DNA of 64,000 bases from Biomphalaria glabrata (GCF_947242115.1 NC_074728.1:6270425-6334424), one strand, 5' to 3'. Shown: positions 41,986 through 54,300, numbered from the stretch's first letter. Made by a program: numbers and translations. The notes: generated from the sequence alone by a model not told the origin.

Positions 41986-42139
41986 ATCCGGTCCTCCTCA
42001 AAAAGTCTGCCCTCACTGCAAAGTTTCAAAGGCCCTTTTCCACTGGACTACACCAGACGATTTTTTTTTTGCGATGAGGGAAGCTTCCATGTCCCTCGAG
42101 ACGATAAAGGTTGGGTACTGCTGTTTGCCCATCTAACAG

Positions 42140-42730
42140 TCATTAAATGTCGCAATCGAAAGAGATTTTGTTTTGCCATAAAATAGCCAATTTATGTTGC
42201 AATGAATTGTGAATATTTTGCTTGGCCATCTAACAGGCATTAAATGTCGCAATGGATAGGGAATTTAGCTTGGTCATCTAACAGGCATTAAATGTCGCAA
42301 TGGATAGGGAATTTAGCTTGGCCATCTAACAGGCATTAAATGTCGCAATGGATAGGGAATTTAGCTTGGCCATCTAACAGGCATTAAATGTCGCAATGGA
42401 TAGGGAATTTAGCTTGGTCATCTAACAGGCACTAAATGTCGCAATGGATAGGGAATTTAGCTTGGCCATCTAACAGGCATTAAATGTCGCAATGGATAGG
42501 GAATTTAGCTTGGCCATCTAACAGGCATTAAATGTCGCAATGGATAGGGAATTTAGCTTGGCCATCTAACAGGCATTAAATGTCGCAATGGATAGGGAAT
42601 TTAGCTTGGCCATCTAACAGGCATTAAATGTCGCAATGGATAGGGAATTTAGCTTGGCTATCTAAAAGCCATTAAATGTCGCACCGGATAGACATTTTAC
42701 TTCGCTATTTAACAGCCATTAAATATCATA
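42140..42730. repeat. 48-bp minisatellite upstream of sulfotransferase copy 1, about 12 units
   Basis: The unit has the words GCATTAAATGTCGCAATGG, ATAGGGAATTTAGC and TTGGCCATCTAACA at a 48-bp period. The array ends about 60 bp before the start codon of the gene. The homologous array of copy 2 (58625-60010) has 29 units. It probably overlaps the promoter or 5' untranslated region. Confidence 0.92.
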
Positions 42731-42788
42731 GTGGAAATGAAATGACATCAAAATAAACATCTTTTTGTTCAAAGGTAAACAAAAGGAA

Positions 42789-45402
42789 ATGTTGCTTGAG
42801 ATAGAAAAAGACCACCGAGATCTGCGAAGTTGTCTACTGAGGACATCATGTAGAAGGTATCATTATGGTTTTATTTATTTTTATTTTTTTTTGTCTTAGA
42901 TAATTTAAACTCTGTTTTGGTTTTGTTGATTTTAGAAGTGCTTTGAGCTCACAAAATGTTTATTGACACTTCAATATTTCATTGAAAAAAAAACATTATT
43001 GATTTTTGTAGAAAGATATTCGTTCTTAAATGCAGGGCTTGGATTTCATCCTATTGACTTAAACAAAAAGACGACCTTAAAAAGATTCTATAAACCAATG
43101 GTCAGGGTTTCTCAAACTATTACTTCTGCCACTCCCAGCGCTGACCCAAAAAAAAAGTTAAAGTTTTTTATTATTAACTATTAGAAAGCGAAGGGTGGAG
43201 CCCCCAGCTTCAGATATTTTCCAACATTCTGCTCTCCATAAATGTATTCTACTGGCGTGTCCATCGCAATATTCATACTAGTCAAAGCAAGTCAAATTAA
43301 GTTACATTGAGAATAAAATCAAACGAGCAGAAACTAAATTGTTCGAAAAGCTGCAATGAAGTGAAGTACCTTTGTATTTGATTTTATTCATTGAAAGATC
43401 CATCTTAATCAACGAAAGATCCATCTTAATCATCAAAAGATCCATCTTAATCATCGAAAGATCCATCTTAATCAACGGAACATCCATCTTAATCAACGAA
43501 AGATCCATCTTAGTCGTCAAAAGATCGATCTTCATAGTCTAAAGAGCAATCTTTATCTTTGAAAAATATAGGAAAACGTCTTGTAGCGGGCCTATGTATC
43601 CTTACATACGTCAACAAGACAATAGTACATCAAGAGAGATTCGACTTGTCTAACGCGAGAACAGACAATAGTACATCAAGAGAGATTCGACTTATCTAAC
43701 GCGAGAACAGACAATAGTACATCAAGAGAGATTCGACTTGTCTAACGCGAGAACAGACAATAGTACATCAAGAGAGATTCGACTTATCTAACGCGAGAAC
43801 AGACAATAGTACATCAAGAGAGATTCGACTTGTCTAACGCGAGAACAGACAATAGTACATCAAGAGAGATTCGACTTGTCTAACGCGAAAACAGACAATA
43901 GTACAGCAAGAGAGATTTGACCTTCTAACGCGAGAACAGACAATAGTACATCAAGAGAGATTCGACTTGTCTAACGCGAGAACAGACAATAGTACATCAA
44001 GAGAGATTCGACTTATCTAACGCGAGAACAGACAATAGTACATCAAGAGAGATTCGACTTGTCTAACGCGAGAACAGACAATAGTACAGCAAGAGAGATT
44101 CGACTTGTCTAACGCGAGAACAGACAATAGTACAGCATTGTATTGATAGATACAATAGAAAAAAATTACTCTGACTAATAATAAAATAAAATTTTGTTTT
44201 GTTTTTATTTCAGGACTCTTCTGGTCGTTCTGGCATTGTCAAGCTTAGCTATATCTGTAGCAATCCTAAAAAGCCAACTCCAAGTGCATGCTTTTAGAAT
44301 TACCGCATTTGAAACATTTAAAGTTTTTACTCCCCTTAGACAAGAGCCTCCTCCAAGGGCAAGCAAATGCCCTCCCGCCAAGAACGTAGTCTTCATCAAG
44401 ACTCACAAAACGGGAAGTTCCACTGTAGCGAACATCATCTCTAGATACGGACTTGTCCGCAAATTAAATTTTGCTCTTCCAAACCGAGCCATATTTCAGA
44501 GGCATTTGAACCACATTTCAATGCCAGGCGAGGTAATGACTGAAGATTGTATTTACCCTATACCGGACGGGCAAGAATATAACATCGTGACACACCACGC
44601 TGTCTACAACCGGACATTCTTCCAACAGATCATGCCGAAGAACAGCACTTACATTACAATCTTGCGAGAACCGTTTTCGCATTTGAAGTCCGCTTACGAG
44701 TACTACAAGATTGAGAAATATTTTGTGGCCAAGGCACCGGGTACGTTTGACCCGTCCAATCCGATTTCTTCGTTTTTGAAAGACCCTTACTTCTACAGCA
44801 GTAATGGTACTAACTTTACGATCATCAGGAATTCTCAATCCGCAGATTTAGGGTTCAGGGAGGAGCATCTGGAGACGACAAGGTTTCAAGAATATTTAGA
44901 GACTTTGGATAAAGACTTCTCTCTCGTCATGATCCTTGAATACTTTGACGAGAGTCTCTTGATGTTGAAACGCCTCCTGTGCTGGGAATTGAAAGACATC
45001 TTCTATATCCCGATGAACGAAAATTCCCGAAAGAGAATATTGCCTTACACGGAGGAAGACAGAATGCTCTATAAAGAATTCAGTCCGTTGGATCACGCTC
45101 TGTATTCGTTCTTCAGGTCAAAGTTTGCCTCAATGCTAAAGAGTCAAAATAAAGAGTTCTTTGATGAGCTTAGCCATTTTAAAAGCCTACTAAAAGAAGT
45201 TAGATTTAATTGCATGTTTGGGAACACGCTAGTCGTTAAGGCCACCCAGTGGCATAGCGAATTTGAGTTCACTGGTGAAGATTGTAGACTGGCCAACATG
45301 AGGCTCAGAGATGCAGTCGGAATGTTGTACGGTCAATCTTTTACACATCAACATATAACCGAAAGTAAAATTGTGTTTCGAAGCGAAGAATACGTTATTT
45401 AG
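42789..45402 (+). CDS. Galactose-3-O-sulfotransferase-like protein, copy 1
   Basis: Two exons, 42789-42856 and 44214-45402 (1257 nt, 418 aa). The donor is AG|GTATCA and the acceptor TTATTTCAG|G. The join makes an arginine codon and keeps the frame. Exon 1 encodes the cytoplasmic tail MLLEIEKDHRDLRSC.... A signal-anchor helix follows (TLLVVLALSSLAISVAIL, residues 24-41), so this is a type II Golgi membrane enzyme. The 5'-phosphosulfate loop is FIKTHKTGSSTVANI (about 83-97), and the 3'-phosphate region is ITILREPFSHLKSAYEYY (from about 170). These are the marks of the Gal-3-O-sulfotransferase family (GAL3ST/CST), which moves sulfate from PAPS to galactose on glycans or galactolipids. Exon 2 has no ATG at its start, so exon 1 is needed. 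The frame is intact to TAG. The acceptor sugar is not predictable. Confidence 0.87.
43385..43535. repeat. Short 22-bp tandem repeat in intron of copy 1
   Basis: About seven units resembling GATCCATCTTAATCATCGAAA. The homologous array in copy 2 lies at about 57815-57960 with a similar unit number. Open frames through it are fortuitous. Confidence 0.85.
43605..44135. repeat. 46-bp minisatellite in intron of copy 1, 11 units
   Basis: The unit has the words AGAGAGATTCGACTTGTC, TAACGCGAGAACAGAC and AATAGTACATCA. It ends about 80 bp before exon 2. The intron of copy 2 has a single unit (57675-57730). Related half-units also lie downstream of both genes (45560-45640 and 55195-55265). Confidence 0.92.
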
Positions 45403-45819
45403 GAGTGAAAGCTCATTTCCTGCTTCACTATATCTATTGACTTTCTAACAGCGCTATCACGCTTAAAACAACGAAACTAACTTCCACTATTGACTATCTT
45501 TTTTTATTTATTTATCCGCCGATCTATCAATATGATGAGACACTTCAGGACAAAAAAAAAAAGAGAGATTCGACTAGTCTAGATCAAGAACAAGACAATG
45601 GTACAGCAAAAGAGATTCGACTAGGCTAACGAAAGAACAATGTAAAGTAGCAAACCAGAACTTAAAATAAAAATAAAAAAAAAATATTCAGACACAGACC
45701 AATATTTTTCCTAGTGCCTTTTAGGCTTGGAACGTGTTGCCAGAATCAGACAGGTATACGTGTCCTGCTAGAAGTAGAAGCCTGTAATTAACATGCACGA
45801 CTACACATGGAATCACGTA

Positions 45820-46090
45820 TGACACAATTATCTTCTCATTTTTTGAAGCAACGTCTGTAATTTATAAGATAACATGAAACCGGTTTTGGAGCCTATAGCT
45901 TTAGAAGAGGGCACCTGGTTGCAGTCGGCTTCAGAACGAGGCAGCTGGAGGTCAAAGGCCGCGGATACACATTTGAGGCCAAAAGAAAATCTAAATCGAC
46001 CACCAGCGGAAAATGGTTCTGCCTGCGTTGGATGTGGCAAAATATGTAGGTCGCAGCTGGGGTGCGTATCCACAGAAAATACTGCCTTCC
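45820..46090 (+). mobile_element. LINE C 3' end followed by LINE B fragment, left-arm copy
   Basis: It begins with the family C end (GAAGCAACGTCTGTAATTTA) and then reads EEGTWLQSASERGSWRS, NLNRPPAENGSACVGCGK and ICRSQLG of family B. The inverted partner is at 54725-55010. Confidence 0.65.
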
Positions 46091-46189
46091 TCATTAATCT
46101 TCTGACTTTTACTAACAAAATTAAAAGGGAAATATTGAAGCCCAACGCAAGGCGTATGTCCACTAGGAGCCTGAGACACGGTGTCACGT

Positions 46190-46680
46190 GAAGATGAATT
46201 CTTGGTATCATGCCCAATGCATACAGATTTATATCATGTCCTAGACGTATAACTTTTGGTCATGTCTAAGGTTTATGGCTGATTCGACCACCTCGGGCAA
46301 AAATTATTTCTAATTATAGATGTGGCAAAATATGTGGTCGCAGCTCTGGGACTGCGTAACCACATGTGATGCTGTACTCTTATATTGTATTATTGCTCGA
46401 TACTATTGTGAATGAATTTTAGGTGACCTCCGAGACACGCTAAGATGAATTCTTGGTATCATGCCCAATGCATACAGATTTATAACCTTTGGTCATGTCT
46501 AAGGCTTATGGCTGATTTGACCGCCGCCGGTAAACAGTTATTTCTAATTATGGATGTGACAAAATATGTGGGCCGCAGCTCTTGGACTGCGTAACCGCGT
46601 GAAATGCTGCACTCTTGTACTGTATTATTGCTCAATACTGTTGTGAATTTGAAGTGACCCCCACTAATTAGCATTTTAGT
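46190..46680. repeat. Local duplication of about 240 bp
   Basis: GATGAATTCTTGGTATCATG, CCCAATGCATACAGATTTAT and the following GGTCATGTCTAAGG are found at 46190 and again at 46442. The right arm has one copy (54500-54650). Confidence 0.75.
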
Positions 46681-46945
46681 ATACACTTCATTCTGTTGGT
46701 CTGGCCACATGACGACGTGTGGTGTGTTCTAATTTTAAGCATTTTTTCCTTTGCTTGGGTATGTATTGTTGGGTATATAGATGGTCTGTTGATCGATTAT
46801 GCAAAATTGAGAAAGTAAATTCAAATCAATTCAGTTAATGTAATGTGTTTTTAAGATAGACAGTGTATAATAAACAAACAGACACTCTGTACAACTTTTT
46901 TTTCCTTATTTAAAAAACAACTCAGTCATTGACTGATAGATAGGC

Positions 46946-48988
46946 CAGGGGTCGGCAACCTTTTGAGTTGGAAGAGCCAAAAATGACAATTTACACAATT
47001 TTGAAGTTTTTAAAGAGCCACAAAGTTTTTTCTTGCCAGCTATAAATCTCACACAATGAATTTTTTAAAATGAAAAAAACAAAAAAAAAACTAATTCATG
47101 TAAGTAGTGTTTATCACAACAAATTAGATAAGATATATATGGTATTATTATATAATTATTTTTTAATTCGGTAACAACTAAATAAGTAAGACATTTACTT
47201 GCAACACTAACATGTACTCCAATAACAAACAATTGAGGAAACAAATTCAATGAGAGCGATGGATTAGGTTTTAGAAAGTTTGGATACATTTTGGCTCATA
47301 ACTTGTTGCTTTTAGTTTCAAACACGACTCTAAATTTTCTTTTGTTAGTGGGCTTCTTACTTTACTTTTAATTATAGTCATGCAAGAGAACAAAGGCTTG
47401 CACGAATATGTCAATCTGAAGATAGTCAGCACTCCAAATGCCAACTTTTTCACCTCACTATAGCAATCTGGAAGATTATTCCATGTGCCGAATTAACTCG
47501 TGGCATTCCTTAGAAAGCTGTCCACTTTTGTTGCGTTACATACATACATTTCTGGACCTCCAACACTTCCAACTTGCTTTTCAACTCTGTAAATTTTCCA
47601 CCCCACAAAGCTTTACTTTTTAAATCGATCAATTGCATTTCTAGAGATCCAATATCAGTTCCAAATGGATCAATGTGGATTTCGTTACTATTTGTGTTGA
47701 GAAGGTGTACTAGGAATACTAGAATAGTTTTGTAGGTTTTGAGCTGCTCAAATTTATCAAGAAATTCATTTTTGATTTTTTTGTTATAACCGTGCTGAAG
47801 TAATTTGTGTCGAAAGTGGCGCCGATTTTATCGCAATGCTGCTTTAGACGTTCAAAAATGAAATAATTGACCGCTCTGATTATCTTCGGCAAAAAGAATT
47901 AATTGTCCTTCAAAACAAACCAATTCTTATACCAAAAATGTATTTATTTCATTCAAGCACAAAGCTAAACGTTTCGTCACCCTACCTTTGGAAAGTCATT
48001 GCACTTTTTTGGGAAGAAGAGGTCGGAATACTGAGTCTCCATTTCGTTTAAGTGGTAGAGTGCTTTTCACAAGATGCTGTTAACAATCTTTATTACCAAA
48101 TTCATGACTTCACCTAATTCGGTCGGAATTGTTTGGGCTCACTGTACTTCTTGGTGCATTATTCAGTGAAACGTAAGAATTTCTTGGTTTATTTTGCTCC
48201 GACGAATCGTTGTTGGCCCTTTTTTCCTGTCATACTTCTGGCTCTATCAGTTGCTATTTAAATGATTTTATCTAAATCGATCTTATTGTCTTCAAGGTAT
48301 TTTCGCTTAACTTTCGCTCTATCGTCCCCTCTAGTTTGTCATGAGAGCGGTAGAAATCCTAGAAGTTCTTCTTTTGGACTTTGGGAAGACATATATCTGA
48401 CAAAATGGGCAACTTGTGCCGTGTCTTTATGTTGCAAGAATAATCTATAGCAAGTGATAAATGATTTTGAAATCACGAAACATTTCTTCAGATGCACGTA
48501 GGAAGCAATCTTTGACATACTCATCATCTGTAGATGGTATGCGTTTTTGTGCAGTTTCTAGTGGTACCGCAAACTTTGCCGGATTAGTATTACTTGTAGA
48601 TTGTTTATACATTTGAGGAGATCATTCACTTCTAACTCATTTACTTCAAACAACAAACTATACGTCACAGCCAAAGCATGTGGTTAAGATGCCAATTCGT
48701 CTTGCGTCGAAACGAATTAAAACCATTTGACGACGGCGTCATTCGAGAGCTTCTGACGGACTGACAACAGTGACGACGCGTATAATGGGGGAGGGGTGTG
48801 GGGAAAAGCGAGTACAAGTGGCTGAGAGATCGAATCGGTGCCTAATCCCTGTTAAATGATTCAGAACTATTTTTTTTTAAAATGATGTTTCCATAAAATA
48901 AATAATATTTGCGTATGGAACTAAAGAGCCGCAGCTTCACATTCAAAGAGCCGCATGTGGCTCGCGAGCCGCAGGTTGCCGACCCCGG
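46946..48988 (-). mobile_element. hAT transposon, 2.0 kb, with decayed transposase
   Basis: Ends CAGGGGTCGGCAACC and GGTTGCCGACCCC are inverted repeats, with GAGCCGC-type subterminal words. AGATAGGC is repeated exactly at 46938-46945 and 48989-48996. The minus strand keeps pieces of a hAT transposase: KDTAQVAHFVRYMSSQ with ELLGFLPL (48339-48527), and near the C-terminus LFSCMTIIKSKVRSPLTKEN and LESCLKLKATSYEP (47271-47453), the dimerisation end. This is the type that also gave rise to GTF2IRD2/ZBED-like vertebrate proteins. Frames are broken between the pieces. Confidence 0.87.
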
Positions 48989-49299
48989 AGATAGGCACCA
49001 CTTTGTAAACTAATGTTAACATTTAAAATTTAATAAGTTGGTTACCCATTTTTAAATGCATTTTTTTTTCATTTGATTAAAACAAGCAAAAAAAAATAAA
49101 ATATGATAACATTATAAAATTTTCCAAGGGAGAGAGCCGCTAATTACTTCAATTTATCTGAAAACGACAGGGATTAGCTCCCATTCTGCTCCATAAACTA
49201 AAATTAATTAATTAGTACTAATTTATAAACCACTTGCTTAATTTTTCAATTGATACCTGTTTAATAGGTAAATACGTATGTATGTACGTAGGCCTATAT

Positions 49300-49620
49300 A
49301 TGTATATATATGTATCTATCTATCTATATTTATTTATTTGTTTATTTATTTGTTTATTTATTTGTTTATTTGACATATTTATTATGATTTATCTTTTTGT
49401 ATGTTCCGAATGTTCCCTCACAAGTGAAGATTATAACATCTCAGCCAAAAACGTCCATTCGAGCGACGGGGGATTGAGGCTAGTATGGTTCAAACCCAAG
49501 ACTAGAGCGCATATATGCATGTGTGTATAAATGTACATACGATTGTAAGTATGTGTATATATATGTATACCAATATGTATGTGTGTGTATTGTCATTGTC
49601 TGTGTGTGTCTATAAAAATG
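49300..49620. repeat. Microsatellite cluster, inner copy
   Basis: TATTTATTTGTT repeats at 49325-49375 and TGTGTATA repeats at 49545-49610, the inverted partners of 25965-26245. Confidence 0.75.
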
Positions 49621-49879
49621 ACACAAGCTTTTCGTTTTCCTGAAACTGAAACTGTAAATCGTGCATGTTCAAACTGAGCGGCCACCCAAAAATCCGCGAG
49701 GAGACTGTCGCACTGGCTGACGGGTAATCTGAAAGCAACTCCCACATGCGGTCCCTTTTTTTTTTATTATTATTTTGAATAGGGCAGGTGCATTCAGTTG
49801 AACCCTTTCTCCTACTCTCATCGCAGGGCCGGCCTTAGGTAAAGGAAACCTAGGCATCCGCCTAAAGCAATGTAAAGTC

Positions 49880-50127
49880 CCCCTTTCAGACCTTGCGATC
49901 TATAGGGCAGATGATGTAAAGGTCATGGTCTCTGTTGTCCACGTTTAACGAGGGTTTCATGTGTCCAGCACAACGACCAACCGACTTTTCCTCATGTCAG
50001 GTACCCATTGGAGCTGGGTGGACTCAGAGGCGCCCAAATATCCCGAAGTTAAAAATCCCAGTCTTCACCAGGGTTCGAACCCCGGAACGTCGGAAGCCAG
50101 GCGCTTTACTGCCAAGCCAACTCGCCT
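49880..50127 (-). mobile_element. tRNA-derived SINE (family 1)
   Basis: Minus-strand copy from the tail word TCAGACCTTGCGATC to the inverted head GCCAAGCCAACTCGCCTC. It is the partner of 25430-25695. Confidence 0.88.
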
Positions 50128-50689
50128 CAGGCAGCCGCCTAATGCCTCTGTTTGTGGAGGGGCTTGCACATGGATCACATCTGAAATATAGACCCTCCCC
50201 CCCCAAAAAAAAAAGCTCTATCATTTATATGTCTACTACTATATGTCTACTAGTCTATCTCTAAATCTCTACTATGATTCAAGGTATATTCACAAATGTT
50301 TAGATCTGCTTGTTAGACTACATATGTTAGAAGAAAATTGCTTCTTCCATTTGTTAAAATGTCAAAACGTTAATTCTAGTCTGGTGATCCTGAATTGTCG
50401 ATAGTATTGGATCACTATTCAATGGGTGATATGAATTTAATTTGTTGTTTTAGTTATAGATACAAGACAGCTTATAATTTTTTGCATATTTTTCAGTCTT
50501 ATTTTTTTGTTTTTCTGTTTCGCTTGGGGCCACCCTATACAGCTTGTCTAAGGCCTCCCTATTCGCTTCACCTAGGGCCTCCAAATACCTATGGCCAGCC
50601 CTGCTTATAGACAGGTGCTCAAATTCTTATTTCCCTGAACACTTGGGCAATACATCTGGGGCTGTATTACGCTTAGCGTATTTAATTTA

Positions 50690-52090
50690 TATATTTATAA
50701 ATATCTATATTATAAAGTAGAAAGTAAGGCGTATGTATGTATGTATGTTATGAATAGAAATCAAAACCGTTTGACCAATCTTGATAAAACTTGGCAGAAA
50801 TGTTCCTTGGTTGCTAAATTAGACCGTAGTGTATGTATTGTAGACCTAAAACAAACTTAAGACCCTTCAAAAAAAAAAAGGCTTCCAACTCTATGAAAGC
50901 ATTATATAAGGCTAGTCTTCGAGTCCGAAGATCAGTGAGGTATGCAGTATTTCCCGTGGCAGCGCAGTCCCAGCTGTGACCTACATATTTTTGCCACATC
51001 CAGGGCAAGAATAAACAATGTCCGCAGGTGGTCGATTTAGATTTTCTTTTCGACGTCTGCGTCTGTCCTCGGCAGCGGATTTTCTTTTGGTCTCAAATGT
51101 GTATCCCGCGGCCTTCGTGAGTGACCTCCAGCTGTCTCGTTCTGAGGCTGAATGCAACCAGATTCTCTCTTCTATGTCAATCAAGGAAAGTTGACGCCTA
51201 AGCTGGTCTTTGAATCGTTACCGCGCCTCTGTTACGTCGACCACCTTTTAGCTCACCATAAAAGACTGCCTTTGGCATACGTTTGTCTCCCAAACGGGAT
51301 ACGTGCCCTACCCAGCGTAACTGTCGAACCATAATAAGTCCCTCTGTACTGTCCATACCTGCATTCGCAAGGACATCGCTGTTTGTGCGGTCTTGCCACC
51401 TTATGTCCATGATGGAGCGCAAGCATCTTTGGTGGAAGCGCTCAAGAAAGCATTATAACTTCATCGAACTAGGCTATGTTTACCATATTTACATGAAAAG
51501 ATCGAAAGGATCTAGATCTAGATCTAATTTTAGAAACTACCATTTGGCAGATAGTTTTTTACTTTGAGACATGAAAATACAAAATATAGTCTATTGATTT
51601 CATTATTTAATAAAATTAACCTTCAAATGTGTGTTTCAAATGCTTTTTTTTTTTACATAAATTCGTTCCTTATGTCTGCGAATTTAGAAATCCTGACGAA
51701 CATTCTTTCAATAGACATTACGCGAAATGTTACTAAAACTCTATTTTAACTCTAAGATGATAGAACTTCTCTTCGCAAAGATAGTTTTATAATTCAACAC
51801 ATTAACATATTAATTATAGTCCATTCATTTAATATTTAATCAAATTAACATTCAAATTTGTTTTTCTAAAGCACTTTTACATAGATTTACATTCGATCGC
51901 CAATGTTTTCATAAAAAATTGAATTTAGGTCAATTAGCTATTTTTAGCTCATTCATAATATTTTTTTATTCATAAATTCATGCATTCGCTTTACTTATAA
52001 CTTTATTATTTTCTTTAATTGTTTCTAATGCACTATATCAGTGACTACATCAGCAATACGCAAGTTAAATTTTCCGATGTATCCGCTGGT
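50690..52090 (-). repeat. Dispersed repeat family X, inverted copy
   Basis: It begins with CTATATTATAAAGTAGAAAG, then AAAACCGTTTGACCAATCTT and AAACTTGGCAGAAATG, and proceeds in inverse order through blocks shared with 34673-37632. A LINE (50907-51445) has inserted into it. Confidence 0.7.
50907..51445 (-). mobile_element. LINE family B, 5' truncated, with 12-bp target duplication
   Basis: GAAAGCATTATA is repeated at 50895-50906 and 51446-51457. The minus strand reads LRWVGHVSRLGDKRMPKAVF, YGELKGGRRNRG, then after frame changes DIEERIWLHSASERDSWRS and a terminal finger, YSCPGCGK. This is the best copy of family B in the window. It lies inside the family X repeat, so it is the younger of the two. 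Confidence 0.85.
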
Positions 52091-52500
52091 TTAGCATTGG
52101 CAAGGTACTGAGAAGAATTTAAATCTCAAGAAAGAAATTTATATGTTCCTTGAAGTTCATTGAGAGTGACTTTGTTATTAATATTTCTAATGAAGAGTGG
52201 AAGACCAGATTTCATGTTTCTCATGAGTCGTCTGCATATTAAATATAAGTGCATTTTAAATATTTTCATACATGGCTTTCCAGTTTCTTCAAGCAAGCAA
52301 GTGCAAACAAGCTTTGTGATTTTCCCTTTGCTCAAATTTGAAACTACTTGTAGTGAAATGGTTAATAGGACAAGACTTATTTAGATTCCCTAAGTGTGGC
52401 ATGTATAAAAGCAAATTTAAAGACGTCAAGAACCAGTTTTCAATACCATCATCTCACCATTTAGCTCAGAAACTGATTCAGCTCCAGAGAACATAGCTCC
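52091..52500. other. Probably degraded LINE family F sequence
   Basis: It precedes the LINE 3' end without a visible boundary. No readable domain. Confidence 0.3.
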
Positions 52501-52832
52501 ATGCACATTATGACATCTATAAAAAAGCTAACAAGATCCTCGAAATAAAGAATCACCCTTTGTGTCAGGATTTTGTGATTTTACCATCACAAAAGAGATA
52601 CAAGACACCGATAGCAAAGACAAACAGACACAAACACTCTTTTGTTCCCCTGGCAATCAAATCATTAAATAAGAACAATCTGGTATAAACTTTGTTACAT
52701 GTAAATAATGAGTGAGTCTGGTGTGAATGTACACTTTGGTTTCTTATAGTTATAATGTTTTTTGTTTGGTGTAATGCACAAATTGTAAGACAAATTTCCT
52801 TACGGATAATAAAGATTATTATTATTATTATT
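52500..52832 (+). mobile_element. LINE 3' end, CR1/L2-like (family F), with ATT tail
   Basis: The plus-strand peptide NHPLCQDFVILPSQKRYKTP, then IAKTNRHKHSFVPLAIKSLN before a stop, is the usual C-terminal end of CR1/L2-like proteins. An (ATT)n tail at 52806-52832 ends it. Confidence 0.8.
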
Positions 52833-53500
52833 AAGAGAAGCTCCAGTCAATACTTCCACTGTAATTTGACAGTAGTCACAAGGATAACAATTAGTAAGCT
52901 AGTTTCACAGTTCCGGAACATTACGCACGAGTGTCAACAGTTCAATACTTCACATTTTACATTTGTGGTGAAATGTTGACACGTAAAAAGACATTAGCAA
53001 TTTTTTTTTAAACCATAAAATTGATTTTTAGAAATGGCTAACTCTTGTTGCAATTCTCAATTGGGAGTGTGAAAAAATGAAAAGTGAATATATTGTAATA
53101 ACTTAAGTGAGGCAACTCAACGAGATATAGGTGTTTATTTACAGGAAATCAGTTACACAAAACAACATCTTCTCTTAGCACAGTCTCTCCATATTGGCTC
53201 TGTCCTTGGGCGGAAATCGTTCTTCTTTCTTATGTTGACATCCTTTTAGGTCTAGTCTACCACAGTGCGCACCTTCTAGCACAAGCCTGGATGGCGGTGC
53301 GCATTGCAGAGTTATAACAATATAATACAGTATAAATATCAATTACAAGAGATTATACAGTTAGCTAGGGTATTTTTCAAGTTGAGGTTACATGTATATG
53401 TATACATGAATACATATATGCACCCCCCCCCCATTCCCAAAATTGTTTTAATGCGGCCCTCGATACAATAGGGTTGCCCAACCCTGTAATAAGAGATAGT
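52833..53500. other. Unassigned; one hAT-like end near 53450-53485
   Basis: GGGTTGCCCAACCCTG at about 53470-53485 resembles a hAT end without a visible partner. The block near 53280-53320 (GTGCGCATTGCAGAGTTATA) has kin at 9730-9760. No exon is visible. Confidence 0.35.
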
Positions 53501-53501
53501 T

Positions 53502-53690
53502 CATGGGTCGGCAACCTTTTGAGTTGGAAAAGCCAAAATTATAATTTACAAAATTTTAAAGAGCCACAACATTTTTTCCTTACCAAAAATAAATAATACG
53601 CACACAATTTTTTTATTAAAAAAAATACAACTATATATAATTTAAATCATATATAAGTAGTGTTTTTCACAACAAATTAGATATATGCAC
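53502..53690. mobile_element. End fragment of the 46946-type hAT element
   Basis: ATGGGTCGGCAACCTTTTG, GAGTTGGAAAAGCC, AAGAGCCACAAC and CACAACAAATTAG follow the left end of 46946 in order, then the match ends. No right end is visible. Confidence 0.7.
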
Positions 53691-54159
53691 TGCTAGATAG
53701 AATACACTATTTATTACATGGACTGCCAGCTCTGATATGTGAGTAGTGGTTGGGTGTTTTGTGCCTTGGCAAGGAAATGCTGTTTCCAAGTTTTACATTT
53801 AACTTAAATTATGTTTAACTTATAATGCATACTAATAAGATTTTTTTTTAAATAGTAAACATTTGTTTGCGTGTAAATATAGTACTTTAGTAAAACAGAA
53901 CTACAGAACCTAACAATAAAAATATAAAAACAAAACGTTTTGACAAAAAATCTACAACCGTTTGCATAAATGTGTTAAAAAAATTTAAAACGGTGGTCTC
54001 CCCTAATAAAAAGACTGAAATGTTCCAGTGTTTAATAGTTAATAGTTGTAAAAGTGGTGTATTTTTATGAAAAAAAACTGCTTGTATAAGGGATTTTAAA
54101 AATTAGTTTTTTCGCTTTCAGGAAAAAAAAAAGTAGCCGTTGCATCAGAACTTTGACTG

Positions 54160-54300
54160 GTCTAAAATATTGTGATGTCGGATTTTCACTATCTTTTCTA
54201 GTTTAAGAGATTTAAACGGAACGGACAGACAGACGGACAGACATTTCACACAAAACTAATAGCGTCTTTTCACCTTTCAGAGGCCGCTAATAAAGCACAT
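54160..54300. repeat. Dispersed repeat family H
   Basis: GATGTCGGATTTTCACTATC, GGACAGACAGACGGACAGAC and CACACAAAACTAATAGCGTC. It recurs inverted at 56780-56940 and direct at 63055-63190. All copies abut a CCTTTCGGGG/CCGAAAGGGG-like edge. The class is unknown. Confidence 0.6.

Larger units (their letters stand above)
27325..46480. repeat. Left arm of a large inverted duplication
   Basis: Collinear inverted matches to 54290-63030 run 27325-29330 with 61190-63030, 37633-37826 with 60993-61178, 41800-42780 with 58560-60960, 42780-44213 with 56613-58560 (which holds the intron and array differences), 44214-45402 with 55424-56612, and 45403-46480 with 54290-55420. The gaps are later insertions in this arm (29331-37632 and 37829-41796). 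The sulfotransferase genes are the only host genes in the arms. Confidence 0.88.
46610..50127. repeat. Segmental duplication, inner copy (segment B, inverted)
   Basis: Inverted partner of 25430-26925. It is longer because of the hAT element at 46946-48988. It lies between the two arms of the larger inverted duplication. Confidence 0.85.

Noticed and set aside
43302-43535. Peptide repeat KMDLSLIKMDLS as a real protein
   Set aside because: It is a 22-bp-type tandem repeat within the sulfotransferase intron, and the frame differs in length between the two arms.
44205-45096. Minus-strand frames opposite the sulfotransferase exon
   Set aside because: Antisense shadows of a strong coding exon, repeated at the same places in the second copy.
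45828-46217. Minus-strand open frame of 129 codons, and its relative at 54612-54839
   Set aside because: It overlaps a LINE family B/C fragment read on the wrong strand, and the peptide is not conserved outside the duplication.
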